In this document: in pieces, positions 8,842 to 16,675 of the stretch
Numbering within the stretch: position 1 is the first letter of the stretch
Layout: each line of letters opens with the position of its first letter
The notes under the pieces: generated by a model
Told to the model about the DNA's origin: nothing
Seen by the model: the letters and a program-made list of their open reading frames with translations, nothing else
The model's database searches: none
Source: Desulfocapsa sp.
GTDB lineage: Bacteria > Desulfobacterota > Desulfobulbia > Desulfobulbales > Desulfocapsaceae
DNA length: 46,026 nucleotides
Direction of reading: 5' to 3'
NCBI GenBank assembly: GCA_022712975.1
Contig: JAFLJO010000085.1
Location: 1 to 46,026 of the forward strand
Translations under genes and position numbers: made by a program

Positions 8842-9732
8842 GTGAGTGAATCAGTGTTGGAAACAGACTATGAAGGCTTGGAACTTGTACATCGTGGAAA
8901 AGTTCGGGATATGTACGCAATCCCTGGGCATGACGATAAATTGCTGATGGTAGCTACTGATCGTATCTCAGCTTTTGATGTCGTGATTGATGCAATCCCT
9001 GGTAAAGGTAAGGTACTTACTCAACTCTCTCTTTTCTGGTTTGATTTGCTTGGCGATGTTGTTCCTAATCATCTGATTACCGCAGATGTAAATGAATATC
9101 CTGAACTCTGTAAACCGTATAGTGCTGAGCTTGATGGCCGTTCAATGCTTGTTCATAAAACCCAGCCATTAAGTGTCGAATGTATTGTTCGCGGATATAT
9201 TTCCGGATCATTCTGGAAAGCGTATCTGAAGGATACAACTGTCTGTGGCTTTGAATTTCCATCAGGCTTGCAAGAGTCAGATAAGCTTCCTGAAGTGATT
9301 TTCACCCCTTCAACCAAAGCTGATCTTGGTGATCATGACGAAAACATCTCTGTCAGCACAATGGAAGATCTGCTTGGAAAAGAACAAACTCAAAAAATAT
9401 CAGATATAAGTGTGAAGCTTTATAGCAAGGCAGCAGATTACGCAAGATCCAAGGGCATTATCATTGCGGACACTAAGTTTGAACTCGGCATGCTAAATGG
9501 TGAGTTGATCCTGATAGATGAGGTGTTGACACCAGACTCTTCCCGTTTCTGGCCACTCGATAAGTATAAGCCTGGGAGAGGTCAACCAAGCTTTGATAAA
9601 CAGTTTCTGCGCGATTACCTTGCAACACTTGATTGGGACAAAAATCCTCCTGCACCTAAAGTACCCAGGGACATTATTGATAAAACAAAAGCACGTTATG
9701 AAGAGGCTTTGGTGAAAATTACCCAGGGGTAA
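8842..9732 (+). CDS. purC: Phosphoribosylaminoimidazole-succinocarboxamide synthase
   Basis: A 296-residue SAICAR synthetase, which joins aspartate to CAIR using ATP in purine synthesis. Family blocks present are HRGKVRDMYAIPG near the N-terminus (ATP loop), VATDRISAFDVV, VECIVRGYISGSFWK, IIADTKFELG and the C-terminal LIDEVLTPDSSRFWP. Length fits the longer, eukaryote/delta-type version. The start is GTG with a strong AAGGAG site. It stands alone, between a REP-like terminator and a converging minus-strand regulator. Confidence 0.96.
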   Translation: MSESVLETDYEGLELVHRGKVRDMYAIPGHDDKLLMVATDRISAFDVVIDAIPGKGKVLTQLSLFWFDLLGDVVPNHLITADVNEYPELCKPYSAELDGRSMLVHKTQPLSVECIVRGYISGSFWKAYLKDTTVCGFEFPSGLQESDKLPEVIFTPSTKADLGDHDENISVSTMEDLLGKEQTQKISDISVKLYSKAADYARSKGIIIADTKFELGMLNGELILIDEVLTPDSSRFWPLDKYKPGRGQPSFDKQFLRDYLATLDWDKNPPAPKVPRDIIDKTKARYEEALVKITQG

Positions 9733-9962
9733 CACTTAGGAGCAGTCGAACACAAATGGCTCTTATTTTCCGACATATTCATAGATGATAGAAAAAGGGA
9801 ACAGGCACTTATCACCAAGTCAACCATATAAAATCACGTAGTAAATCGTTCGTCGCCTCCCCAGTCGCACACGTCTTCGTGAAAAAATGGTCGATAATTT
9901 CAAGTTCCGTTTGAGTTTAACCTTCGTCGGTTAGTGCTTGGGGCGGGGTAATGCAAATGTTA
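9733..9962. other. Intergenic region with a possible transposase remnant
   Basis: No intact gene. Bases about 9790-9880 contain AAAGGGAACAGGCACTTA and, on the minus strand, GGAGGCGACGAACG, sequences that look like the debris that follows IS200-like transposases. This is a weak impression, not a homology result. Confidence 0.3.
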
Positions 9963-11462
9963 TTATTCCCACATACCCTGTAAATTCTTCTTTTTAATCT
10001 TTTCAAGCAAGGTGGTTCGTTTTAAATTCAACAATTTTGCTGCTTCTTTTTTATTCCCATCGGTCATTTTCATGGCCTTAATTATTAATTGAGCTTCATA
10101 ATCATTGATTAGTTCTTTAAAATCCACCTGCCCATCTTCCCATTCATCTTTTGACGGCATAACGGTTTTTGATGGTTTTTGTGTGGTGTCGTGGAGAACG
10201 GCATCCATTGATGCTTGTTTAAGGATTGTTGCAATCGTATCATGATCCACTTCATCAGGTTTATAATCCAGTAGAAGGCGTTCAGGCAGATCTTCAAGTT
10301 GAATTTCTTTCCCACTACACAGTATGGCTAGTTGTTGAACGAGGTTTTCAAGTTCTCGAACATTCCCCCTCCATTCGTACGAGAGAAGAGCCGTCATAAC
10401 AGAAATGGGAATCGTGAACTTTTTCCTGCCTCTTTTGGTAGCGTGCAACTTAAGAAAAGAATCGAGCAATATGGGAATATCTTCTATTCGATCTTTTAGG
10501 GGGGGGATAGTTAAAGGAATAACTGAAAGCCGATAATAGAGATCTTCACGAAACTTTCCTTCTGATACCATTTTCTCAAGATCACAATGGGTTGCTGCAA
10601 CTATACGAGTGTCAACAGGAGTTGCTTTAAGGCTCCCTACAGGCTCAAATTCTTTTTCCTGAAGCACTCGTAGGAGTTTAGCTTGCAAGGATGGCTTCAT
10701 GTCTCCTATTTCATCGAGAAACAGAGTTCCTTTGTCGGCATATTCAATTCTTCCGGTTTTATTTTGTGCAGCACCGGTAAAAGCACCTTTGGTGTAGCCA
10801 AATAATTCACTTTCAAGAAGATCGTCAGGAATGGCAGCACAATTTACCGGAACAAAATTTTTACCCTTTCTGCTGGAATGAAGATGAATAGCTTTTGCAA
10901 CCAGTTCTTTTCCTGTCCCTGATTCTCCACGCACAAGAACTGTTGCAAAATCATCCTCTGCAACTTTAGTAATGAGAGTAAACAACTTCTGCATTACTCG
11001 CGTTTCACCGATTATTCCATAAAAAGGGGGGAGTCTTTTTGCAGGGTCAGTTGCATGGGGGGGAGCATGAGCATGGGTGTTGCAATTAAGCTTTGTGGTT
11101 GAACGTTTCAGTGCGAGTTGTATTTCTCCGGCCTCATATGGTGTACTGACATAGAAGAAAAGGTTACGTTTTATGATTTCCTGTTCCAGGTCATGATTCT
11201 CATGTGGAATAGCTGCAATAACTAGAAGATCTGGATAATTCTCCCGAATAGAGTCGAGCATCGCTATGCTCTCCTGTTCAGGACTAAGCAGAAGCTCAAG
11301 AAAAAGAATATCTGGATGAAGGGATTCTATCTTTGCGAAAAGACCAGCGGAGTCTGAACAGAAGGACACATTTGAGGGTGCATATTCCTCAAAGAGTTGC
11401 ATACAGGTAATCTGTTTTTCAGGAGTACGGTCTGCAAAAAGTATGGTGGGGTATGCTGGCAT
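9963..11462 (-). CDS. Sigma-54-dependent regulator (NtrC family) with degenerate receiver
   Basis: A 499-residue activator. The AAA+ domain (about residues 145-385) is complete: [15 protein letters not shown]alker [14 protein letters not shown] carrying the sigma-54 contact loop, LFLDEIGDM Walker B and a final R-finger region. A Fis-type helix-turn-helix closes the protein ([17 protein letters not shown]). The N-terminal receiver-like domain (1-120) is unusual: the phosphoacceptor position is Glu56 ([10 protein letters not shown]), the switch Thr/Ser is Ala and the usual Lys is Thr (YVSTPYE). It therefore probably does not respond to phosphorylation. A cyclic-nucleotide-binding protein lies 38 bp upstream in the same orientation and could form a unit with it. 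Confidence 0.92.
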   Translation of the reverse strand: MPAYPTILFADRTPEKQITCMQLFEEYAPSNVSFCSDSAGLFAKIESLHPDILFLELLLSPEQESIAMLDSIRENYPDLLVIAAIPHENHDLEQEIIKRNLFFYVSTPYEAGEIQLALKRSTTKLNCNTHAHAPPHATDPAKRLPPFYGIIGETRVMQKLFTLITKVAEDDFATVLVRGESGTGKELVAKAIHLHSSRKGKNFVPVNCAAIPDDLLESELFGYTKGAFTGAAQNKTGRIEYADKGTLFLDEIGDMKPSLQAKLLRVLQEKEFEPVGSLKATPVDTRIVAATHCDLEKMVSEGKFREDLYYRLSVIPLTIPPLKDRIEDIPILLDSFLKLHATKRGRKKFTIPISVMTALLSYEWRGNVRELENLVQQLAILCSGKEIQLEDLPERLLLDYKPDEVDHDTIATILKQASMDAVLHDTTQKPSKTVMPSKDEWEDGQVDFKELINDYEAQLIIKAMKMTDGNKKEAAKLLNLKRTTLLEKIKKKNLQGMWE

Positions 11463-11500
11463 TTTATTAGTCGGAATTGTTTAACGGGATGAAGAGAGTT

Positions 11501-11998
11501 TTATATTGGGTACAGCTGTAACAAGTCGGCAAGTTTACTGGATGTTCTGCGCATGTTTAGGCTTAAGAGTCTTGAGATTTTTTGGATGATCTTAACTCCT
11601 GTAGATGGAGATTTTTCCAGGAGTTTGTCGAATCCCTTGGAAGTCAATGTGAGCATAGTCGTCGGTTGTCGCGAAACTACTGTTGCTGACCTGGGTGATT
11701 TGTCAATAAGTGCCATTTCACCAATGGAACTCCCTTTGGCAAGGCGTGCGATGACGATATTTTCACCAGTTTCAGACTTTTTTAATACTTCAAGGACGCC
11801 CTGTACAACAAACCCCAGGAAATCACCTTTTTCCCCTTCAAGAAAAAGAAACTCACCGCGTTGTAAGTGAATGAAGCTCATGTGTCTGGCCAGCAGTGTG
11901 AGTTCGTTTACGTTAAAGCTGTCGAACAGAGAAAGACTGAGCAGAAAGTTACGTGTTTCTTCTTCAGATTGAGAAAGCTTGTTGTCAGTGTTTGTCAT
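11501..11998 (-). CDS. Cyclic nucleotide-binding domain protein without DNA-binding domain
   Basis: About 165 residues consisting of one CAP/PKA-type cyclic nucleotide-binding domain. The beta-roll includes LQRGEFLFLEGEKGDF and a complete phosphate-binding cassette SIGEMALIDKSPRSATV, with the Glu and Arg needed for cNMP binding. After the roll there is only a helical tail (KIIQKISRLLSLNMRRTSSKL) and no helix-turn-helix, so it is a stand-alone sensor rather than a Crp-type regulator. The ATG at 11998 is preferred to a TTG six codons earlier. It precedes the sigma-54 activator on the same strand. Confidence 0.82.
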   Translation of the reverse strand: MTNTDNKLSQSEEETRNFLLSLSLFDSFNVNELTLLARHMSFIHLQRGEFLFLEGEKGDFLGFVVQGVLEVLKKSETGENIVIARLAKGSSIGEMALIDKSPRSATVVSRQPTTMLTLTSKGFDKLLEKSPSTGVKIIQKISRLLSLNMRRTSSKLADLLQLYPI

Positions 11999-12237
11999 AA
12001 AAGAGCAGTTGTTCAATAAATAAATTCAGGGTGAACAGAAGTTCCAGCAGTTTTACATTATTAATGTTTTATTGTATCTAAATCTTATCACAGGCTGAGA
12101 AATAATAACAAGCACCTTTTTATTCTTTTTATAAATAAATTCAGATAGTAGAGTTGTGGGACGATAAAATAATGCTCATATTTGCTCAGCGAACGTCTTG
12201 TGAAACATTTTGTTTCTATAACCCTGATCAGGGGCTA

Positions 12238-12433
12238 AGGAACGTACACGAAACAACTTGAACATCTCCGGGCCTAGCCGCTCTTACCTGCTTGTTCCTT
12301 CACCTGCACTTGAAGAAATGGTACATACAGGTAATATGCAAAGTTATTCCAAGTACAGATGTCGGAAAAAAATGCATCGCAGGTAAGGTAAGCGCAGACT
12401 CCGATATTCTCAACTTATTTCGTTCCCGTTCCT
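12238..12433. repeat. Modular hairpin element A (arms Y and Z)
   Basis: A 196-bp element with inverted termini AGGAACGT (12238) and CGTTCCT (ending 12433), followed inward by AACTTGAACAT on the left and its inverse-like TTCTCAACTT on the right. The left arm holds module Y, CCGCTCTTAC (12278-12287), and the right arm module Z, GGTAAGCGCAGACTCCG (12387-12403). The centre is an imperfect stem beginning CACCTGCACTTG. It lies in the gap before the nuclease gene. The rest of the 12,017-12,489 gap shows only a short CCTGATCAGG palindrome at about 12222. Confidence 0.75.
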
Positions 12434-12489
12434 GATTGAATTGATGAAGAAAGAGAAGTTTATTTTACAGGAGTTAAATACTAATTATA

Positions 12490-13023
12490 ATGAAACCACT
12501 AAATGCTCAAAGAAAAATGTATGTTCACACTATCAGGATTACTGTATTCCTTTTAGTCATCGGTTCTCTGACCTTTTTACCATATCCATCTGTCGCAGGT
12601 CAACAACACAGCGTAAAAGTAACCAAAATTATTGATGGGGATACCATAAGAGTTATTTTTAAATCAAAAAGTATCAAGGTCAGGCTTTGGGGAATTGATA
12701 CTCCAGAATATTATCAAGCGTATTCCAGGGCCGCTAAAAAATTCACCACACGTCTTGTTAAAAATACATCTGTTCAGTTAGAGATTAAGGATTGGGATGA
12801 TTATGGACGAATGATTGCATCTGTAACCATGGCTGATGGAAGATCTCTTAATGAGGAATTACTAAAAAATGGTTTTGCCTGGGTTCATATTTACTATTGT
12901 AAAGAAGCTATTTGTAATAAATGGTATGGATACGAGAAAAGGGCACGAAACAACCGGATTGGACTTTGGCGGGATCCATCTCCAGTACCGCCATGGGTTT
13001 GGAAACGTAATGATAATAAGTAG
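12490..13023 (+). CDS. Thermonuclease-family (SNase-like) secreted nuclease
   Basis: A 177-residue protein with an N-terminal hydrophobic signal sequence (about residues 13-36, ending near SVAG) and one staphylococcal-nuclease-like OB fold. Catalytic features are visible: KIIDGDTIRV with the metal Asp, VRLWGIDTPEYYQ with the Arg and Asp-Thr-Pro-Glu block, and DDYGRMIASV with the second catalytic Arg. The C-terminus NRIGLWRDPSPVPPW is typical of the bacterial family. It would degrade DNA/RNA in the periplasm or outside. An ATG nine codons in is an alternative start, since the best purine-rich box is about 20 bp before the first ATG. Confidence 0.88.
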   Translation: MKPLNAQRKMYVHTIRITVFLLVIGSLTFLPYPSVAGQQHSVKVTKIIDGDTIRVIFKSKSIKVRLWGIDTPEYYQAYSRAAKKFTTRLVKNTSVQLEIKDWDDYGRMIASVTMADGRSLNEELLKNGFAWVHIYYCKEAICNKWYGYEKRARNNRIGLWRDPSPVPPWVWKRNDNK

Positions 13024-13049
13024 CACACTACATAAATGCTACAATTTGC

Positions 13050-13226
13050 TTATGTTCGTTGTGGTAGGTTTGGCAAGGTCAGGGCAATGTTCATTCGTTG
13101 CATTTTACGATTGAGGGTTGATCTATCAATGTTGAGCATGCGTGCAGCTTTGCTTTTATTGCCCAGGATTCTTTTTAGAAAGTTCAGCGGCTAGTTCTTT
13201 ATCTGTACCAGACTCACCTGTGATTT
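13050..13226 (-). pseudogene. Decayed sigma-54 activator remnant: Walker A joined to the C-terminal HTH
   Basis: On the minus strand one frame reads ITGESGTDKELAAELSKKN, a damaged copy of the NtrC-family Walker A box (normally GESGTGKE), directly followed after a frameshift by KSKAARMLNIDRSTLNRKM, the Fis-type recognition helix of the same family, and a stop at 13050. The roughly 250 residues that should separate these blocks are gone. This is a deletion remnant of a second, different sigma-54 regulator lying just downstream of the NrfD operon. Confidence 0.7.
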
Positions 13227-13312
13227 AAACAGCAGTATCAACATTGCCAACCTTTTCTATCAGATTGTAACTACTCACTGGTAAACAAAAGAGTTTCAAA
13301 AAGCTCCGATGT

Positions 13313-13348
13313 TGTAACAGCACACAGGATGTCCTGGGTGCTGTTACA
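13313..13348. repeat. Hairpin downstream of the NrfD gene
   Basis: TGTAACAGCAC (13313-13323) pairs with GTGCTGTTACA (13338-13348) and the stem continues through CAGGA/TCCTG with one unpaired base per side. There is no T-run on either strand, so it is a stabilising 3' hairpin or a REP-like element rather than a classical terminator. Confidence 0.55.
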
Positions 13349-13363
13349 GTAAATATACAGCAA

Positions 13364-14557
13364 TCAGTGATGTTCTTTCTGGTCAAAGATCTTTCCAAAG
13401 ACTCGTTCGCCAATAAGGAAACCTAAGCAGACAACAGCGATGGATCCAACAATAACTGCCCACTCAATAAGTGATGGTACATAATCTAAATAGGTTGGAG
13501 CATTGTCCCATCCAGGAGTTCCAGGGACAAGAAGTCCTGCAGCAACCATGTTGTAACGAGCAAAAAACTGACCAACAAGGATCAAGAACCCTGCTGTTGC
13601 CATAATGGCGACATTCTGAAGACGAAAAATGATGATAAGTATCATTGGGATAAGAAGACCAATGCCAATTTCAAGAAACCAGAAGAAAAAGGAAAGGGGA
13701 CCAGTGATTAATGCCTCGGCAGCAATTCTGCCAAGTTCTGTACCACCAACAAAGAACATTATAAGGCGCCAGAAAGTGGCAACAGAGTAGAGTATAAGCA
13801 CGAGTGTCATTGCTTTGCCGGCACTGTGCATAGCACTTTTCACAGCCGCACTCATTTCAACACCTCTTATTTTGTAGGCAAGATAGTTGAATAGAATAGT
13901 TGCTGCTGCACCTGAAAGAAAAGCTGCAGTTAAGAAGTAGATTGGAAGCTGGCCACCATACCAAAATGGTTTGGCAGGAAGAGTTGCAAAAACACCGCCT
14001 AAACAGCTATTGGCAAATACTTCAGCGATAGCAGCAATTGTTCCAAAGACCACAGCAAAACGGGCGAATCCTTTTATGAGACCAAAGAACTCAAGAATCA
14101 TACAACCAACAGCTATTCCGTACAGTGTTCCCATCCACCAGATGTTAGAAGTAAGGTTTGGTGAAAGAATGTTGTAGATGATCATTGTGTGAGGGCTTGC
14201 AATCTCAACACCAATTGTTGCAAAAGCAGCCATAATACAGATAATTGACATCCATACCATTCTGTTACTGACTATCGCCATGCGTGTGCCGCCAAAAAGA
14301 TGAGAGATGGCAGCATAAATACAAAGTCCTGTAGAGGTAATTGCCCAGAATGCATAGGTCGCAATTATTAATCCCCATGGAACTTCGCGGGTATTATTGT
14401 AAACAGCTTCATGCCCGACGATAAAACTCGATGCTCCGAGTCCAAGACCGACTATTGAAATAATTAAGAATATAAGCATAGCCCAGTTTATACCAGGTGT
14501 TGCCAAGCGAGTATCCTCCGTTTGGCTAAAAATTTTTGTTAGTGAGTTGTTCGCCAT
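13364..14557 (-). CDS. nrfD: NrfD/PsrC-type quinone-interacting membrane subunit
   Basis: A 397-residue polytopic protein with about ten hydrophobic helices, matching the NrfD/PsrC/HmcC family that exchanges electrons between the menaquinone pool and a periplasmic FeS partner. It is the third gene of a minus-strand unit after a TAT-exported FeS protein and a hexaheme cytochrome. The ATG at 14557 has a GGAG box eight bases upstream and is preferred to an earlier in-frame start. No catalytic molybdopterin subunit is present, so this looks like an electron-transfer module rather than a terminal reductase. The symbol denotes the family, not nitrite reduction. Confidence 0.85.
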   Translation of the reverse strand: MANNSLTKIFSQTEDTRLATPGINWAMLIFLIISIVGLGLGASSFIVGHEAVYNNTREVPWGLIIATYAFWAITSTGLCIYAAISHLFGGTRMAIVSNRMVWMSIICIMAAFATIGVEIASPHTMIIYNILSPNLTSNIWWMGTLYGIAVGCMILEFFGLIKGFARFAVVFGTIAAIAEVFANSCLGGVFATLPAKPFWYGGQLPIYFLTAAFLSGAAATILFNYLAYKIRGVEMSAAVKSAMHSAGKAMTLVLILYSVATFWRLIMFFVGGTELGRIAAEALITGPLSFFFWFLEIGIGLLIPMILIIIFRLQNVAIMATAGFLILVGQFFARYNMVAAGLLVPGTPGWDNAPTYLDYVPSLIEWAVIVGSIAVVCLGFLIGERVFGKIFDQKEHH

Positions 14558-14665
14558 TTTTTTTCTCCTGCACTGATATTGTATCAAGCGAAAAGCCTGA
14601 TGAGTTTAAAAAATATTTTCTACTTTTTATCATTGTTTGTTGAATGAATTGTATCAATACAAGAA

Positions 14666-15328
14666 TCAATGGCCATCCTTTTCAGCGTATGGATCACGCC
14701 CCATCAGGCGATCGTAACCTTTCCTACCAATGTGACAGGTGTTACAGCGAGTGTTGGCGGCAAAGGCAGTGTCACCGTCATGACATGCACCACAGTATCT
14801 ACCTTCATAAATGGATTTCATGGTGAAGTTTGAAGACTTTTCGGCAACTCCTACTTGCATGGGGAACGTTCCATCGTGGCAGGAAACACATTTCAGGTCA
14901 GATTTTTCGCCATGGGTTTCATGAAAAAAAACAACTGCTTTAACAGGTTTTGTCCATACAATTGGATCGTCAGGTATTTTATGACATGCTGCACATTTAG
15001 TGTCGGAAGCAAAAGCTCTTTTGCCATCATGACAGGCCCCACAAAACATGCCATCGGCGAGGGATGCCATGGTGAATTTCCCGGTTTTTTGAGCAACACC
15101 TCGCTGCATGGCAAATATTTCACCGTGACAGGCTTTGCATTCAAGGCCAGCCACATCTGTATGTGGTCTATGTTCAAAAGATGTTTTGGCGGGTTTGGTC
15201 CAGACTATTGGACTCTTAGGTCCGAATGCCTTGACGTCATAATCGTCTGTGGCTGCTGCATTGCTGACTAGCAGGAAGCTTCCGGCAAGTAAAGTAATAC
15301 CGGAAGCGATAAATATTATTTTCATCAT
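14666..15328 (-). CDS. Periplasmic hexaheme cytochrome c (duplicated triheme unit)
   Basis: A 220-residue secreted protein with signal peptide (LLAGSFLLVSNAAA) and six CxxCH heme sites: CKACH, CGACH, CAACH, then CVSCH, CGACH, CNTCH. The two halves repeat the same pattern, including PIVWTKP at the head of each half, PMQ/AMQ-GVA and YCGACHDG/FCGACHDG, so it is an internal duplication of a triheme c7-like unit. It would carry electrons between the NrfD/FeS pair and other periplasmic carriers. It sits between the two partner genes; ATG at 15328 has an AAGGAG site. Confidence 0.9.
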   Translation of the reverse strand: MMKIIFIASGITLLAGSFLLVSNAAATDDYDVKAFGPKSPIVWTKPAKTSFEHRPHTDVAGLECKACHGEIFAMQRGVAQKTGKFTMASLADGMFCGACHDGKRAFASDTKCAACHKIPDDPIVWTKPVKAVVFFHETHGEKSDLKCVSCHDGTFPMQVGVAEKSSNFTMKSIYEGRYCGACHDGDTAFAANTRCNTCHIGRKGYDRLMGRDPYAEKDGH

Positions 15329-15428
15329 TTTTATGTTCTCCTTGAATCCAGGTTAGGTACGGTAGTATCCATGATGGTGTGGCTCCTTGTTGTATGGAGG
15401 GAGTTTGCAAATGGTACTCATGGTTTTT

Positions 15429-16196
15429 TTATGCATTCATGTAAAATACATTTGGTAATGCACCGCAATCTGGCCGGATAACCCAGATTTTATTGTCTGG
15501 TTTATGTAGTAACTTGTAGATTTCAGAGCTGGTATCTTTAAGATCACCAAAAACTCGAACATGAGCGGGACAGGAAGTGACACAGGCAGTTTGCTTTTCT
15601 CCTGCCGCAAGAAGTGTATCAATACAGAAGTTGCATTTGTCGATGGCATGTTTGGCATGACTATAATATCTGGCATTATATGGACATGCAGCCATACAGG
15701 TTTTACACCCAATACATTTTTTGTCGTCCATGACTATAATTCCTGTCTCTGGATCTTTATATGTTGCCTTGGTAGGACAAACACGGACACAGGGAGGACG
15801 GTTACATTGGTTGCAGAGGATGGGTCTGAATTCCCGTTTTTCACGGCCACTATCAAGGGGGGTCAGTCGTTCCTGGATAGTTGTTCTCCATGCTCCATGG
15901 CCGATTTGGACATTGTTGGTTTCTACGCAGGCATCCATGCATTTTTCACAACCTACGCAATGATTCTGACGCATGATCATACCGTAGTGTTTGGTATAAG
16001 GGTATTGCCCGTCAGCTGGTATTGCAGGGTCAGCATTTCTACCTTTAGCAGTAGAAACTGAAGTCAGCGAAAGAAGTGTTCCGCCGAGGAAAACCCCTGT
16101 GACCGCAAGCCCCATTTGCAGGAATTTACGGCGTTCATCTGAAGGCAGCGATTCAATCCCCTCATTTTGTTCCTTTTCTAAATTCTTAATGTCCAT
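15429..16196 (-). CDS. TAT-exported 4Fe-4S electron-transfer protein (NrfC/DsrO-like)
   Basis: A 255-residue protein with a twin-arginine signal (RRKFLQMG, residues 22-29, then a hydrophobic stretch) and four ferredoxin-type cysteine clusters, for example HCVGCEKCMDAC, CNQCNRPPCVRVCP, CIGCKTCMAACP and CNFC...CVTSCP. This is the usual partner of NrfD-type subunits in periplasm-facing quinone oxidoreductase complexes. It is first in the three-gene unit, with an AGGAGGAAT ribosome-binding site. Together they should move electrons from menaquinol to, or from, a periplasmic cytochrome. Confidence 0.92.
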   Translation of the reverse strand: MDIKNLEKEQNEGIESLPSDERRKFLQMGLAVTGVFLGGTLLSLTSVSTAKGRNADPAIPADGQYPYTKHYGMIMRQNHCVGCEKCMDACVETNNVQIGHGAWRTTIQERLTPLDSGREKREFRPILCNQCNRPPCVRVCPTKATYKDPETGIIVMDDKKCIGCKTCMAACPYNARYYSHAKHAIDKCNFCIDTLLAAGEKQTACVTSCPAHVRVFGDLKDTSSEIYKLLHKPDNKIWVIRPDCGALPNVFYMNA

Positions 16197-16675
16197 TCTA
16201 TTCCTCCTAGTACGTGATACACAGTAACGTGATCAAATGAGCCGGCAAATAAAGATGTCCTCTTAAACCGGTAAAAAATAAATGAGGACTCATTCAATCG
16301 TAAATTCAGCCAAAATAAAAAATGTTAGTCCGTATTAATTTGTAATTGTAAAATATGTCCCTCAACTGTGCTGCGCTACATTTTCACAACACTTAATTTT
16401 TCACTAAAGTACAGCTATTTGTGAGGGGGGGCAAGTCCTGTTTGTAAAAGGAAATTGCTGTAGAATACTGTTTAGTAACGGTGAAAAAATATTTTCAGAA
16501 AATCCTATCACTGACTGGTAAGGTTAAAAGAGGTATTATAGTATAATTTAGGTTTTTTTAAATCATTTTCTCTGTGAAGTATGAGATTCTTGGCTCTTAT
16601 TTAAAAAATAGAGTATGTATCTGATAGAAAATTGTATTCTTCAATCCATTATTTGTTGTTGTACAAGGAGCCTCT
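16197..16675. other. AT-rich divergent intergenic region
   Basis: About 480 bp between two divergently transcribed genes. It must hold the promoters of the FeS/cytochrome/NrfD unit and of the pentapeptide-repeat gene. I see long A/T runs but no convincing hairpin, repeat or coding frame and no confident sigma-54 or sigma-70 box. Confidence 0.5.

Noticed and set aside
12238..12433. Integron attC interpretation of the hairpin elements
   Set aside because: The ends do not carry the RYYYAAC/GTTRRRY core pair, no integrase or cassette-like gene order is present, and elements are not in tandem.
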